This document shows positions 1 to 7,001 of a stretch of 32,842 nucleotides of DNA, piece after piece. The stretch is taken from assembly GCA_009908855.1 (NCBI GenBank), contig JAAAOM010000039.1, positions 1 through 32,842 on the forward strand, read 5' to 3'. The DNA comes from Bacteroidota bacterium (GTDB taxonomy: Bacteria > Bacteroidota > Bacteroidia > Bacteroidales > JAAAOM01). The translations under genes and the position numbers were made by a program. Each line of letters opens with the position of its first letter. Within the stretch, counting starts at the first letter, position 1. The notes under the pieces are model-generated. The model was not told where the DNA came from. It saw only the letters and a program-made list of their open reading frames with translations, and ran no database searches.

Positions 1-357
1 AATGCATCAAATAACCATCTGTCCTACATACTCTCGGAGGCATTTTTAAACCAGGGCATTATTGTCGGGGCACCAACTTATAATGGTGAAATTTTTCCCT
101 GGGTCGATTTTGCCCTGCAAATGTTTGTGCGTTTCGATATCAGGAATCGGTACACAGGCATGTTCGGTTCCAAAACATGGTCGAGCGGCATCACACAAAA
201 AATGGTTGACCGTATAGGCTCGCTCAATTGGGAATTGGTGCACGACCCTTTCGAAAATTTATGTGCACCCACAGAGACTGAATTTCAACTGGCCTCCTCC
301 ATGGCCGATAAAATGGCGCAGATATTAAAAACTGACAATAAAAGTATACCTGATTGA
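1..357 (+). CDS. Flavodiiron protein (FprA-like), C-terminal part, cut by window edge
   Basis: Frame 1 is open from the first base to a TGA at 355-357 and gives about 118 residues. They look like the end of the flavodoxin domain of an FprA-type flavodiiron protein. Visible are VGAPTYNGEIFP, which is the FMN-loop region of this family, then FGSKTWSSG, then a C-terminal stretch with APTETE. Members of the family reduce O2 to water or NO to N2O in the cytoplasm using a di-iron site and FMN. The di-iron beta-lactamase domain would lie upstream, outside the window, so catalytic residues cannot be checked. The stop codon overlaps the start of the next gene, which suggests translational coupling. 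A plain flavodoxin cannot be excluded, but the motif order favours FprA. Confidence 0.8.
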   Translation, partial: NASNNHLSYILSEAFLNQGIIVGAPTYNGEIFPWVDFALQMFVRFDIRNRYTGMFGSKTWSSGITQKMVDRIGSLNWELVHDPFENLCAPTETEFQLASSMADKMAQILKTDNKSIPD

Positions 358-1163
358 AAAAAATAATTTCCATCATTGTATTTGTTTGTTTTTCATTATG
401 GGGAAGCACACAATGTTTTACGGAAAACACAACCTTTAAACCCGGAGAAAAGATAAGCTATGAAGTGTATTATAACTGGGGGGTTATTTGGTTAAACGCC
501 GGATGGGTTACCTTTGAGGTTGGTGAAAAAATGTTTGACGAGAAACGGGCTTATTTCTTCAATGCGGCCGGTGAATCGCATAAAAACTACGACTGGATTT
601 TCAAGGTAAGGGATTACTACCAGGCTTACCTGGACCAGGCAACACGGCAACCGCTTTATTTTAACCGTAAAAATTACGAAGGCGGATATCGTGTTCACAA
701 TATCTATAAGTTCGATCATTATGATGAAAAAATTTATTCTTTTACCGAAAATTCCGATGAGCCCTACCAGGAAGATACCCTGGAATTGCCTCCCTGTACT
801 TTCGATTTGTTAAACCTGGTATACTATACCCGCAATATTGATTTTTCCGGCATGACGGTGAATGATACCATTCCTTTACATACCATTATCGACAATGAAT
901 TTTACGATTTGTATGTACGTTACCTGGGAAAAGAAACGATTACCTTACGCACCGGCGAAACCTACACATGCAATAAATTCTCAGCACTTTTGGTTGAGGG
1001 TACTATTTTTAAAGGCGGTGAAGATATGTTTGTCTGGGTTACAGACGATAAAAACAATATACCAGTACTTGTTGAAGCCAAGATTTTGGTGGGATCGGTT
1101 AAGGCCGTGTTGGTGGATACGAAGGGGTTGAGGCATGAGATGGAGGCGAAGATATCTGATTAG
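354..1163 (+). CDS. DUF3108 domain-containing exported protein
   Basis: This 269-residue protein begins with a signal peptide (MKKIISIIVFVCFSLWG, cleavage near residue 20). It continues with the DUF3108 pattern: FKPGEKISYEVYYNWG near the start, a central beta-rich region, and a C-terminal VWVTDDKNNIPV followed by KGLRHEM. DUF3108 proteins are periplasmic or outer-membrane-associated beta proteins of unknown function. The start chosen is TTG at 354, because it places the signal peptide at the N-terminus and overlaps the upstream TGA by three bases. No ATG in this frame would give a complete signal peptide. The overlap implies co-transcription with the flavodiiron gene, though a functional tie is not obvious. 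No terminator is visible after it. Confidence 0.82.
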   Translation: MKKIISIIVFVCFSLWGSTQCFTENTTFKPGEKISYEVYYNWGVIWLNAGWVTFEVGEKMFDEKRAYFFNAAGESHKNYDWIFKVRDYYQAYLDQATRQPLYFNRKNYEGGYRVHNIYKFDHYDEKIYSFTENSDEPYQEDTLELPPCTFDLLNLVYYTRNIDFSGMTVNDTIPLHTIIDNEFYDLYVRYLGKETITLRTGETYTCNKFSALLVEGTIFKGGEDMFVWVTDDKNNIPVLVEAKILVGSVKAVLVDTKGLRHEMEAKISD

Positions 1164-1219
1164 CAATTGTGATTAAATAACTTACCATTAAAAAGCAATC
1201 CATTATTTCTTGCGATAAA

Positions 1220-1240
1220 GTAACTTTTAAGTTACATTTG
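1220..1240 (+). promoter_or_regulatory. Promoter -7 element overlapped by a perfect inverted repeat (candidate HigA operator)
   Basis: GTAACTT at 1220-1226 and AAGTTAC at 1229-1235 form a perfect 7-bp inverted repeat with a 2-nt centre. Its right arm runs into TACATTTG at 1233-1240, an exact match to the Bacteroidota -7 consensus TAnnTTTG. The ATG of the toxin gene is at 1245, so the transcript would be almost leaderless. The geometry fits autorepression by the downstream XRE-family antitoxin, as is known for many HigBA loci. Binding itself is inference. Confidence 0.6.
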
Positions 1241-1244
1241 TGTT

Positions 1245-1601
1245 ATGAAGAAAGTAAGAGAGGTAATAGCGTATAAAGACTATTTTGAAAGATTCTTACT
1301 TGAACAAGACCAAAAAGTCCAGGATAAAATCTTTAAGATCATTGAAATTATTGAGACTTATGAAAGAGTCCCATGTAAATATTTAAAAGCAATAGTAGGG
1401 ACTAAAGGACTTTTCGAAGCAAGAATTAAGCTAGCTTCCAATATTTGGAGAGTATTTTGCTTTTTTGATGAAGGAAAACTGGTGATTTTATTAAATGGAT
1501 TTGCCAAGAAAAGTCAGAAAACACCTAAAAAGGAAATTCAAAAAGCGACTAGATTAATGTATATGTATTACGAAGAAAAACAAAAAAGGGATGGAGACTA
1601 A
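1245..1601 (+). CDS. HigB/RelE-like toxin (Gp49-like family)
   Basis: This basic protein of 118 residues has the layout of the phage Gp49-like/HigB branch of the RelE-ParE superfamily. An N-terminal helical stretch (YFERFLLEQDQKVQDKIFKI) is followed by the LKAIVGTKGLFEARIK strand segment, then NIWRVFCFFDEGKLVILLNGFAKK and a C-terminal basic helix. Toxins of this family are generally ribosome-dependent mRNA interferases. Arg in FEARIK and Lys/Arg in NGFAKKSQKTP are the usual positions for RNA-contacting residues. The gene lies directly upstream of an XRE antitoxin and overlaps it by 11 bases. This toxin-first order is typical of HigBA. Its A-rich codon use differs somewhat from the neighbours, which is common for mobile toxin-antitoxin pairs. 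It appears intact. Confidence 0.85.
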   Translation: MKKVREVIAYKDYFERFLLEQDQKVQDKIFKIIEIIETYERVPCKYLKAIVGTKGLFEARIKLASNIWRVFCFFDEGKLVILLNGFAKKSQKTPKKEIQKATRLMYMYYEEKQKRDGD

Positions 1602-1881
1602 AAGCTGGAAAGATATTAAGGACAAGGTATACGGAGAAAAAGGTACGGAACGCAGAGACCAATTGGAAAGAGACATGGAATCCATTAAAATCGGTATTCT
1701 GTTGCGCAAGGCCAGAGAAGATAGAAACTTAACGCAGGAACAGCTGGCAGAGATCATCAATAAAAAAAGGACATATATATCCCGTGTTGAGAATAATGGT
1801 AGCAATTTAACCTTAAAAACCCTCTATGATATTGTAGAAAAAGGACTTGGAGGGAAAGTTAATATATCTATAGAAATTTAG
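1591..1881 (+). CDS. HigA-like XRE-family antitoxin
   Basis: This protein of 96 residues has a charged N-terminal extension of about 30 residues and then a Cro/C1-type helix-turn-helix at about residues 35-90. The core reads LRKAREDRNLTQEQLAEI, followed by the recognition-helix region KKRTYISRVENNGSN and the closing segment TLKTLYDIVEKGLGG. The ATG at 1591 lies inside the end of the toxin gene (11-bp overlap), which implies translational coupling. Family knowledge predicts that it neutralises the upstream toxin and represses the shared promoter. The inverted repeat at 1220-1235 is the natural candidate operator. No separate promoter is visible. Confidence 0.88.
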   Translation: METKSWKDIKDKVYGEKGTERRDQLERDMESIKIGILLRKAREDRNLTQEQLAEIINKKRTYISRVENNGSNLTLKTLYDIVEKGLGGKVNISIEI

Positions 1882-1946
1882 ACCTTATTAATTATTTTGC
1901 GTTATCCTTTTTAAACTTCTATTTTTAGGTAAACAACAATTAAAAC

Positions 1947-3086
1947 ATGAAACTAAAGCTCCTATTCTCACTCACTCTGGCTACAATCAATGCATTCAGC
2001 CAACAAGACGAAGATTATCTCCTTTTCGAAATCAAATCCCATAAAGAGGTTGTCAATACCGTTTCATTTAACAACAACGGCAATCTTTTGGCCAGCGGTG
2101 GCGAGGACAAAGCCATATTTGTACATAATATTAAAACACAGGATGAAATCGCTGAAATCGAAGACAATTATTTTCCTGTTAAGGAACTTCAGTTTTTGAA
2201 AGATGATAACATCATTTTCACCTCGGGCAATGCCCTCAAAATCATCGATCAGCAAAACAACCTGATTCATACCTATCCGCAGACCAATACCCATATCATG
2301 GATTTTACCATTAGCGCTAATGCCAAATACATGTCCGCCGGGACCTACTACAAAAAGGTAAATGTATGGGATTTTGTGACCGGAGAGGAAGTGTATCAAC
2401 TGGAGGGCCACGAAAAAAGCGTGCCTGCGGTAGGATTGAGTGCCAAAGGCAAATACCTGGCTACCGGCTCGTTAGATAAAACCATCAAAGTATGGGGTTT
2501 AGATAGTGGCAACATGGTACATTCCATGCCGGGCCATGCCGATAATATTTTTGCCATAGCCTTTCATCCGGAGAATCAGGACTTATTTGTATCTGCCTCG
2601 GGCGATAATTATTTACGATTGTGGAGTATCGATTCCGGGCGAACCATCGAAGTATATAGCGGGCATGACAGGGCTGTTGTGGATGCCAAATTTACACCGG
2701 ATGGTCATTTCATCATCAGTGCTGGTTACGATAATACGGTGCGTGTTTGGGAAACAGCATCAGGTGAAGAGATATATACTTTTGCTACGCATAAAGACGC
2801 CGTAACGGATGTGGCGGTCAGTAAAGATGGTAAATACCTGGCATCGGCCTCCAAAGATGAAACCGTGATGGTGTGGAAATTCCTGCCTTACATTGTTGTG
2901 GACAGCAGAATGCCCAATGAGATATTCGAAAGCTTGCAGAAGGAACCTTTATTTGACCCGCGTCGCGATAATGAAAGCCGGCAGGATTATCAGTCGAGAA
3001 TGGAAAAAGCCACAGCCAAAAAGGAAGAAATATATTGGAAGCTTTACAATGAGTATATCACTACTTTGGATAATCAGGGCGAATAG
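1947..3086 (+). CDS. Exported WD40-repeat protein, one full seven-bladed propeller
   Basis: A signal peptide (residues 1-18, ending FSQ) is followed by seven WD40-type repeats at about residues 32-72, 73-112, 113-154, 155-196, 197-239, 240-281 and 282-320. Repeats 3 to 7 keep the WD-like ending (VWDF, VWGL, LWSI, VWET, VWKF) and repeats 4 to 7 start with the structural His. Repeats 1 and 2 are degenerate. Seven repeats make a complete propeller. The last 60 residues are charged and helical with no recognised domain. WD40 propellers are protein-interaction platforms, and here the location is the periplasm or cell surface. The gene stands alone downstream of the toxin-antitoxin pair. A partner cannot be deduced from the neighbours. 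Confidence 0.88.
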   Translation: MKLKLLFSLTLATINAFSQQDEDYLLFEIKSHKEVVNTVSFNNNGNLLASGGEDKAIFVHNIKTQDEIAEIEDNYFPVKELQFLKDDNIIFTSGNALKIIDQQNNLIHTYPQTNTHIMDFTISANAKYMSAGTYYKKVNVWDFVTGEEVYQLEGHEKSVPAVGLSAKGKYLATGSLDKTIKVWGLDSGNMVHSMPGHADNIFAIAFHPENQDLFVSASGDNYLRLWSIDSGRTIEVYSGHDRAVVDAKFTPDGHFIISAGYDNTVRVWETASGEEIYTFATHKDAVTDVAVSKDGKYLASASKDETVMVWKFLPYIVVDSRMPNEIFESLQKEPLFDPRRDNESRQDYQSRMEKATAKKEEIYWKLYNEYITTLDNQGE

Positions 3087-3288
3087 TAAATTCCAAAAAT
3101 GAATACCGTAATTATTTAATGTATGATTGCCGATCATCAAATACTAAATTAACACCTTGTTTTATACAGCAAAATATTAAGGCTGTACTGATTTTTCTTT
3201 AATTCATATCGAAACATTTTTTGCTTAAAATTTTCATTTTCACTAATAAATCGGTAACTTATCGTGTATTTGACCTAACCATTTGAAT

Positions 3289-3798
3289 ATGCAAGGTACC
3301 GGTGATAAGGAAATATCAATCTTTTGCTGCAAAGTAGCTGGTCAATTATATGCTTTTCAGGTTACGGATATTACCAACGTGCTGGAGTCGGACCACCTGA
3401 CGGATGCTGAAGTCGATTCCTCACTGGTTATGGATCTTGCATGGATGAACGAAAAACAAATACCCGTGGTTGATCTGGGCAAGAATCTTCATGATGCCGG
3501 GTCATCACAGTCTTTTGGAGCAAGTATAATCGTTGTAAAAAACTGGTATCAGGAATATGTATTCGAAATCGGACTTTATATCGATTCGGTGGTTGGTGTG
3601 TACGATGCAATGTTATCATCTGAAGGTGCCATAAAGTCTTTGGAAAATGAAGAACGCGAAAGGAAATTTGGGGAAATGAAATTATTGGACCCTCAACTAT
3701 TATTTTCTTATGCAGAAAAGGGGTTGCTGTTTAATCATTATAAATCAACAGAGAAAAAGAAAACAAAGAAAGATGACACCGTAAAATATAAATCATAA
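3289..3798 (+). CDS. CheW-like domain protein, standalone
   Basis: This protein of 169 residues carries one CheW-like fold: ISIFCCKVAGQLYAFQVTDI is the N-terminal strand pair, then IPVVDLGKNLH, then ASIIVVKNW and FEIGLYIDSVVGVYDA. The last third is helical and ends in a lysine-rich tail (STEKKKTKKDD) not typical of CheW. CheW domains couple chemoreceptors to the CheA kinase, but no receptor, CheA or flagellar gene is nearby, so the partner is unknown. A TTG two codons upstream (3283) could also start the protein. I chose the ATG at 3289 because nothing upstream of it is conserved. No clear promoter or terminator is seen. Confidence is good for the fold and low for the role. Confidence 0.7.
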   Translation: MQGTGDKEISIFCCKVAGQLYAFQVTDITNVLESDHLTDAEVDSSLVMDLAWMNEKQIPVVDLGKNLHDAGSSQSFGASIIVVKNWYQEYVFEIGLYIDSVVGVYDAMLSSEGAIKSLENEERERKFGEMKLLDPQLLFSYAEKGLLFNHYKSTEKKKTKKDDTVKYKS

Positions 3799-3884
3799 AA
3801 TTTTGTTAAAATTTCAGATAATCAGCTAAATAGCCCATATTATATTATAACTTCTTTACATTTACATAAACTCACTATTTCATT

Positions 3885-4235
3885 ATGCATAAAATTGTTC
3901 TGTTATTGCTTGTACTGTCATGGATTTTTTCAAAATGCACGTATGACAATGAAGAAGACTATTATGTGTGCGATACAGTGGATGTGAACTATACAACCGT
4001 TGTACGCCCCCTAATAGAGGATAATGGTTGCATAAGCTGTCATAACAGTACTTTTAGTAATGGAGATATAATTCTTGACAGTTATGACAACCTGGTGCAA
4101 CATAGTGATGCCGTACTGGGTGCAATACAACATCTGCCCGGATTTGAACCGATGCCCCAGGGCAACCCCATGATGGATGAATGTGCAATTAATAAAATAA
4201 AAGCCTGGAAAAATGATGGATTTCCTGAAAACTAA
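3885..4235 (+). CDS. Small c-type cytochrome, probable lipoprotein
   Basis: This protein of 116 residues has a short hydrophobic N-terminus ending in Cys18, a probable though imperfect lipobox (FSKC), followed by an acidic stretch. One heme c attachment motif CISCH lies at 49-53, and the conserved distal segment GFEPMPQG contains Met90 as the likely axial ligand. The C-terminal KIKAWKNDGFPEN is the usual last helix of small c-type cytochromes in this phylum. It should sit in the periplasm, or on the outer membrane if surface-exported, and carry single electrons. It overlaps the next gene by 23 bases and opens a cluster of five exported proteins, two of which have heme motifs. Confidence 0.85.
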   Translation: MHKIVLLLLVLSWIFSKCTYDNEEDYYVCDTVDVNYTTVVRPLIEDNGCISCHNSTFSNGDIILDSYDNLVQHSDAVLGAIQHLPGFEPMPQGNPMMDECAINKIKAWKNDGFPEN

Positions 4236-5109
4236 CAAACAAGCATTATTAATTAGCCTGGCTTTGTTATGGGTTATTGGGTTGCATGCCCAAAGCGACC
4301 TGGATATGTTAAGTGAAATGGTTGAACCCGAAACGCAGTATGCACAAGCAACATTTAAATCCACGCGAATTTTAAACGGCCATTCCATTGAACAAACCCA
4401 TGAAGGCGAATTGTCTTTCCGTATATCCCATCGTTTTGGTCCGGTAAACCAGGGGGTATACGAGTTGTTCGGAATTGATCAGGCCATAATACATTTCAGC
4501 CTCGAGTATGGCATTGCGCCCTGGCTTATGGTTGGTGTCGGGCGAAGCAGTTTTGACAAAACCTATGACGGATTTGTAAAAGCCCGGATTTTCAGACAAG
4601 CCAAAGGAGAAAATAGTTTTCCGGTAAGTGTGAATTATATGGGAGCCTCTGAAATAAAAACAGTACGTTCCAATTTCGATAATTATTTAACAAGACATCG
4701 ATTGGCATATATCCATCAGCTTTTAATTGCCCGAAAATTTAATAATGCGTTGAGTATGCAGGTTTCCCCCACCTATTTACACCGGAATATAGTGCCAAAC
4801 GAATCCTTTGATAACGATTTATGGTCACTTGGCGTTGGCGGGCGGTTAAAAATAACACCGATGGTCACCCTGAATGCCGAGGTGTTTCTCGTTGACCAGA
4901 CTAAGGTAGAGGCACAGGAAAATTATTACATACCGGTTGCCTTCGGGGTAGATATTGAAACGGGTGGACATGTATTCCAGCTAATGGTTACCAATGCACA
5001 ATCCATGCGTGAAGGTGGATTTATTGGACAGACAACGGGCAACTGGCTGGAAGGTGATTTGCATTTTGGATTTAACATTTCGCGTGTTTTTAATATTGTC
5101 GATCAATAA
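4213..5109 (+). CDS. DUF5777 family outer-membrane beta-barrel protein
   Basis: This 298-residue protein has a signal peptide ending in LHAQ at about residue 27. The mature part is strand-rich with alternating polar and hydrophobic residues, as in an outer-membrane barrel. The segment THEGELSFRISHRFGPVN followed by FGIDQAIIHFSLEYGI matches the start of DUF5777 barrels as I know them. It ends FGFNISRVFNI, with an aromatic near the C-terminus. Two tandem ATGs at 4213 and 4216 lie inside the upstream cytochrome gene, so the two genes are translationally coupled. Function is unknown. The genomic tie to two heme proteins suggests a role in redox or heme-protein biology at the outer membrane, which is inference. 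Confidence 0.82.
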   Translation: MMDFLKTNKQALLISLALLWVIGLHAQSDLDMLSEMVEPETQYAQATFKSTRILNGHSIEQTHEGELSFRISHRFGPVNQGVYELFGIDQAIIHFSLEYGIAPWLMVGVGRSSFDKTYDGFVKARIFRQAKGENSFPVSVNYMGASEIKTVRSNFDNYLTRHRLAYIHQLLIARKFNNALSMQVSPTYLHRNIVPNESFDNDLWSLGVGGRLKITPMVTLNAEVFLVDQTKVEAQENYYIPVAFGVDIETGGHVFQLMVTNAQSMREGGFIGQTTGNWLEGDLHFGFNISRVFNIVDQ

Positions 5110-5136
5110 TAACCAATACTTAATTTACAATAACCC

Positions 5137-5700
5137 ATGAAAACATTATTATTTATTACAACCTTTACAATCGGACTAACCATAGCTGTTTTTGGTCAGG
5201 ATCAGGATAAATACTACACCAAAAATGGTCACATAGAGTTTTTCTCCACAACACCGGTTGAAGATATTTTAGCCACCAACGATCAGGTAGCCGCCTTGAT
5301 CAATACAAAAACCGGTGAGGTATCCTTTGTTGTCCTTATGCGTTCATTTCAGTTTGAAAAAGCATTGATGCAGGAACATTTCAATGAAAAATTTGTTGAG
5401 TCGCATAAATACCCCAAATCAACTTTCGAAGGTAAAATTTTAAACTGGAAGCCTGAAGAACTTACTAAGGATAAGGAGCTGAAAGTTGAGGTGCAGGGAG
5501 ACCTTACATTGCACGGCGTAACCCGGTCCATCACTGAATCGGGAACGATAAAACTGTTGCCCGGTAATAAAATACATGCTACCTCTGAGTTCATAGCCAA
5601 ACCGGAAGATTATGATATTAAAATACCCAGTGTGGTCAGAGACAACATTGCCAAAGAAATTGAGGTTACCGTAGATGTTGAGCTTGAACCATACAATTAA
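5137..5700 (+). CDS. YceI-family periplasmic lipid/isoprenoid-binding protein
   Basis: This protein of 187 residues has a signal peptide ending FGQ at about residue 21 and a single YceI domain filling the rest. Typical elements are the paired FQFEKALMQEHFNEKFVES and the run KYPKSTFEGKI, then VQGDLTLHGVTRSI and a closing strand region. YceI proteins are lipocalin-like barrels that bind long isoprenoids such as polyprenyl quinones in the periplasm, where they have been linked to electron transport and stress responses. It starts 27 bases after the DUF5777 gene and is followed 21 bases later by the OB-fold gene, so it very probably belongs to the same operon. Confidence 0.9.
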   Translation: MKTLLFITTFTIGLTIAVFGQDQDKYYTKNGHIEFFSTTPVEDILATNDQVAALINTKTGEVSFVVLMRSFQFEKALMQEHFNEKFVESHKYPKSTFEGKILNWKPEELTKDKELKVEVQGDLTLHGVTRSITESGTIKLLPGNKIHATSEFIAKPEDYDIKIPSVVRDNIAKEIEVTVDVELEPYN

Positions 5701-5721
5701 GAATCAATAACTTAATATACC

Positions 5722-6159
5722 ATGAAAACCAAAAGGCTCATTTTAATTGTTGTAATTACGGGAGCGGTTGCTGCAGCCGGTATTGGCTATTTAATGTATA
5801 ATAAACCCCATACGGATATTGCAGCTACCGAACCGGCCTATACAATTGATGCCAAATCACTGGTAATGGATTTTAATATTTCCAACCATAAGGCCAATGA
5901 AAAATATGTCAATCAGGTAATTCAGGTCAATGGTACAATAGTTAATATTCGTCAAACCCAAACAAGCCTGTGGGCAATATCGCTTTATGATGAATTTCAG
6001 GGCGTTACTTGTGTTATGGACAGTGTATATGCGACTGAAAATACGGATATATTATCAAATCTGGAGGAGGGAGAAGATATTGTGGTAAAAGGGATGTGCG
6101 ACGGAGCGCTTACCGATGTGAAATTATCTCGTTGTGTACTTCCAAACAAAACATACTAA
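5722..6159 (+). CDS. Membrane-anchored tRNA_anti-like OB-fold protein
   Basis: This protein of 145 residues has one N-terminal membrane segment (residues 6-25) followed by a small exported domain. That domain matches the tRNA_anti-like OB-fold family: a helix segment AKSLVMDFNISNHKANEKY, then strands VIQVNGTIVNIRQ and GVTCVMD, and finally GEDIVVKGMCDG and VKLSRCVL. The family name comes from structural likeness to tRNA-binding OB domains. Because the domain is outside the cytoplasm here, tRNA binding is unlikely. Two or three Cys residues (in CVMD, MCDG and SRCV) could form a disulfide. It sits fourth in the redox cluster with short spacers on both sides. Its function is unknown. Confidence 0.75.
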   Translation: MKTKRLILIVVITGAVAAAGIGYLMYNKPHTDIAATEPAYTIDAKSLVMDFNISNHKANEKYVNQVIQVNGTIVNIRQTQTSLWAISLYDEFQGVTCVMDSVYATENTDILSNLEEGEDIVVKGMCDGALTDVKLSRCVLPNKTY

Positions 6160-6185
6160 TTGATAAACCCAAAAAAACATGAACC

Positions 6186-6728
6186 ATGAAAACAACCAAA
6201 TTATTTTTATTAATAGTGCTGGCAGCAATTTTTTCTTTTGTTGCCTGTGAAGATGAAGAAGAGGACAATACGATTAACATTACCCAGGAAGATTTAAATC
6301 AAGCAACCATTTCTGTTGTCGATGTAACCGGAAACCCGGATAGTAGCGATGCCGTCGTGGCACATAACGGATCTGATTTACCACCAGACTCAACATACCG
6401 CGAAATTTTTGCAAATGTTAGTGATTTGACCGGAGATATCGAACCAGGTACCATTGTTACCAAAAAAGTTTTTGCGGCGACCCCTGCCGGTGAAAAAGAT
6501 GCTGACAGGTTGTATGTTTCATTTGCGATGGTAAAACGTGAAGCCGGTTATGATGCTGAAAATGCTGACTGGGAATATATAACCATGCCAAACGACGCTG
6601 ATAACGATTTCACCGCACAACCCAACGGCGATATTGATGCTGCAAGTGTCGGCAGAGGGAAATTATCGAATTGTATCGAATGTCATACCAAAGCAGGCGG
6701 GGGCGATTATCTGTTTGTGAATGATTAG
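6186..6728 (+). CDS. Cytochrome P460-like lipoprotein with C-terminal heme motif
   Basis: This 180-residue protein starts with a clear lipoprotein signal (FSFVAC, Cys21). The cysteine is followed by EDEEED, acidic residues that in Bacteroidota favour export to the cell surface. The body resembles the cytochrome P460 family: GTIVTKKVF, then SFAMVKREAGYDAENADWEY, and the heme c motif CIECH at 163-167 close to the C-terminus followed by KAGGGDYLFVND. P460 cytochromes oxidise hydroxylamine or bind NO through an unusual lysine-heme cross-link. Which lysine, if any, serves here cannot be decided by eye, and many family members are uncharacterised. It is the last gene of the cluster. A hairpin with a U-tract lies about 115 bases downstream. 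Confidence 0.78.
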   Translation: MKTTKLFLLIVLAAIFSFVACEDEEEDNTINITQEDLNQATISVVDVTGNPDSSDAVVAHNGSDLPPDSTYREIFANVSDLTGDIEPGTIVTKKVFAATPAGEKDADRLYVSFAMVKREAGYDAENADWEYITMPNDADNDFTAQPNGDIDAASVGRGKLSNCIECHTKAGGGDYLFVND

Positions 6729-6842
6729 AGATTGATTTATACTATTACCTAAAATCCGCAGTTTCTTCCTTTCACTGTTCTGGGTTTCGATTCGCACACT
6801 CCGCAAGTTTTCCTGAGTCGGGTCGAAGTGTGTCGTACCATG

Positions 6843-6870
6843 AAACCAAACGGTTGAACCTGTGGTTTTT
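6843..6870 (+). terminator. Possible rho-independent terminator of the redox cluster
   Basis: AAACCA at 6843-6848 pairs with TGGTTT at 6863-6868, with an inner GGTT/AACC pair around a single base, and the right arm runs into five T residues. It is the only hairpin plus U-run in the otherwise featureless 6729-7001 gap between two convergent genes. The stem is A+U-rich, so strength is uncertain. Confidence 0.4.
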
Positions 6871-7001
6871 AGCCAGTATGGGAGGCATCAGGATTTTCTA
6901 TGTTGCAAATAGTAGAGAAACATGTACGAATGAACCCTTAAACCCCATCTACCCATATTGCCAAATCGTACAGATCACTCATACATATATCTCTTATCAT
7001 A

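Noticed and set aside
4011..4388. 125-codon open frame on the minus strand
   Set aside because: Lies opposite the cytochrome and DUF5777 genes, which both have recognisable domains. Its translation shows no motif or signal peptide.
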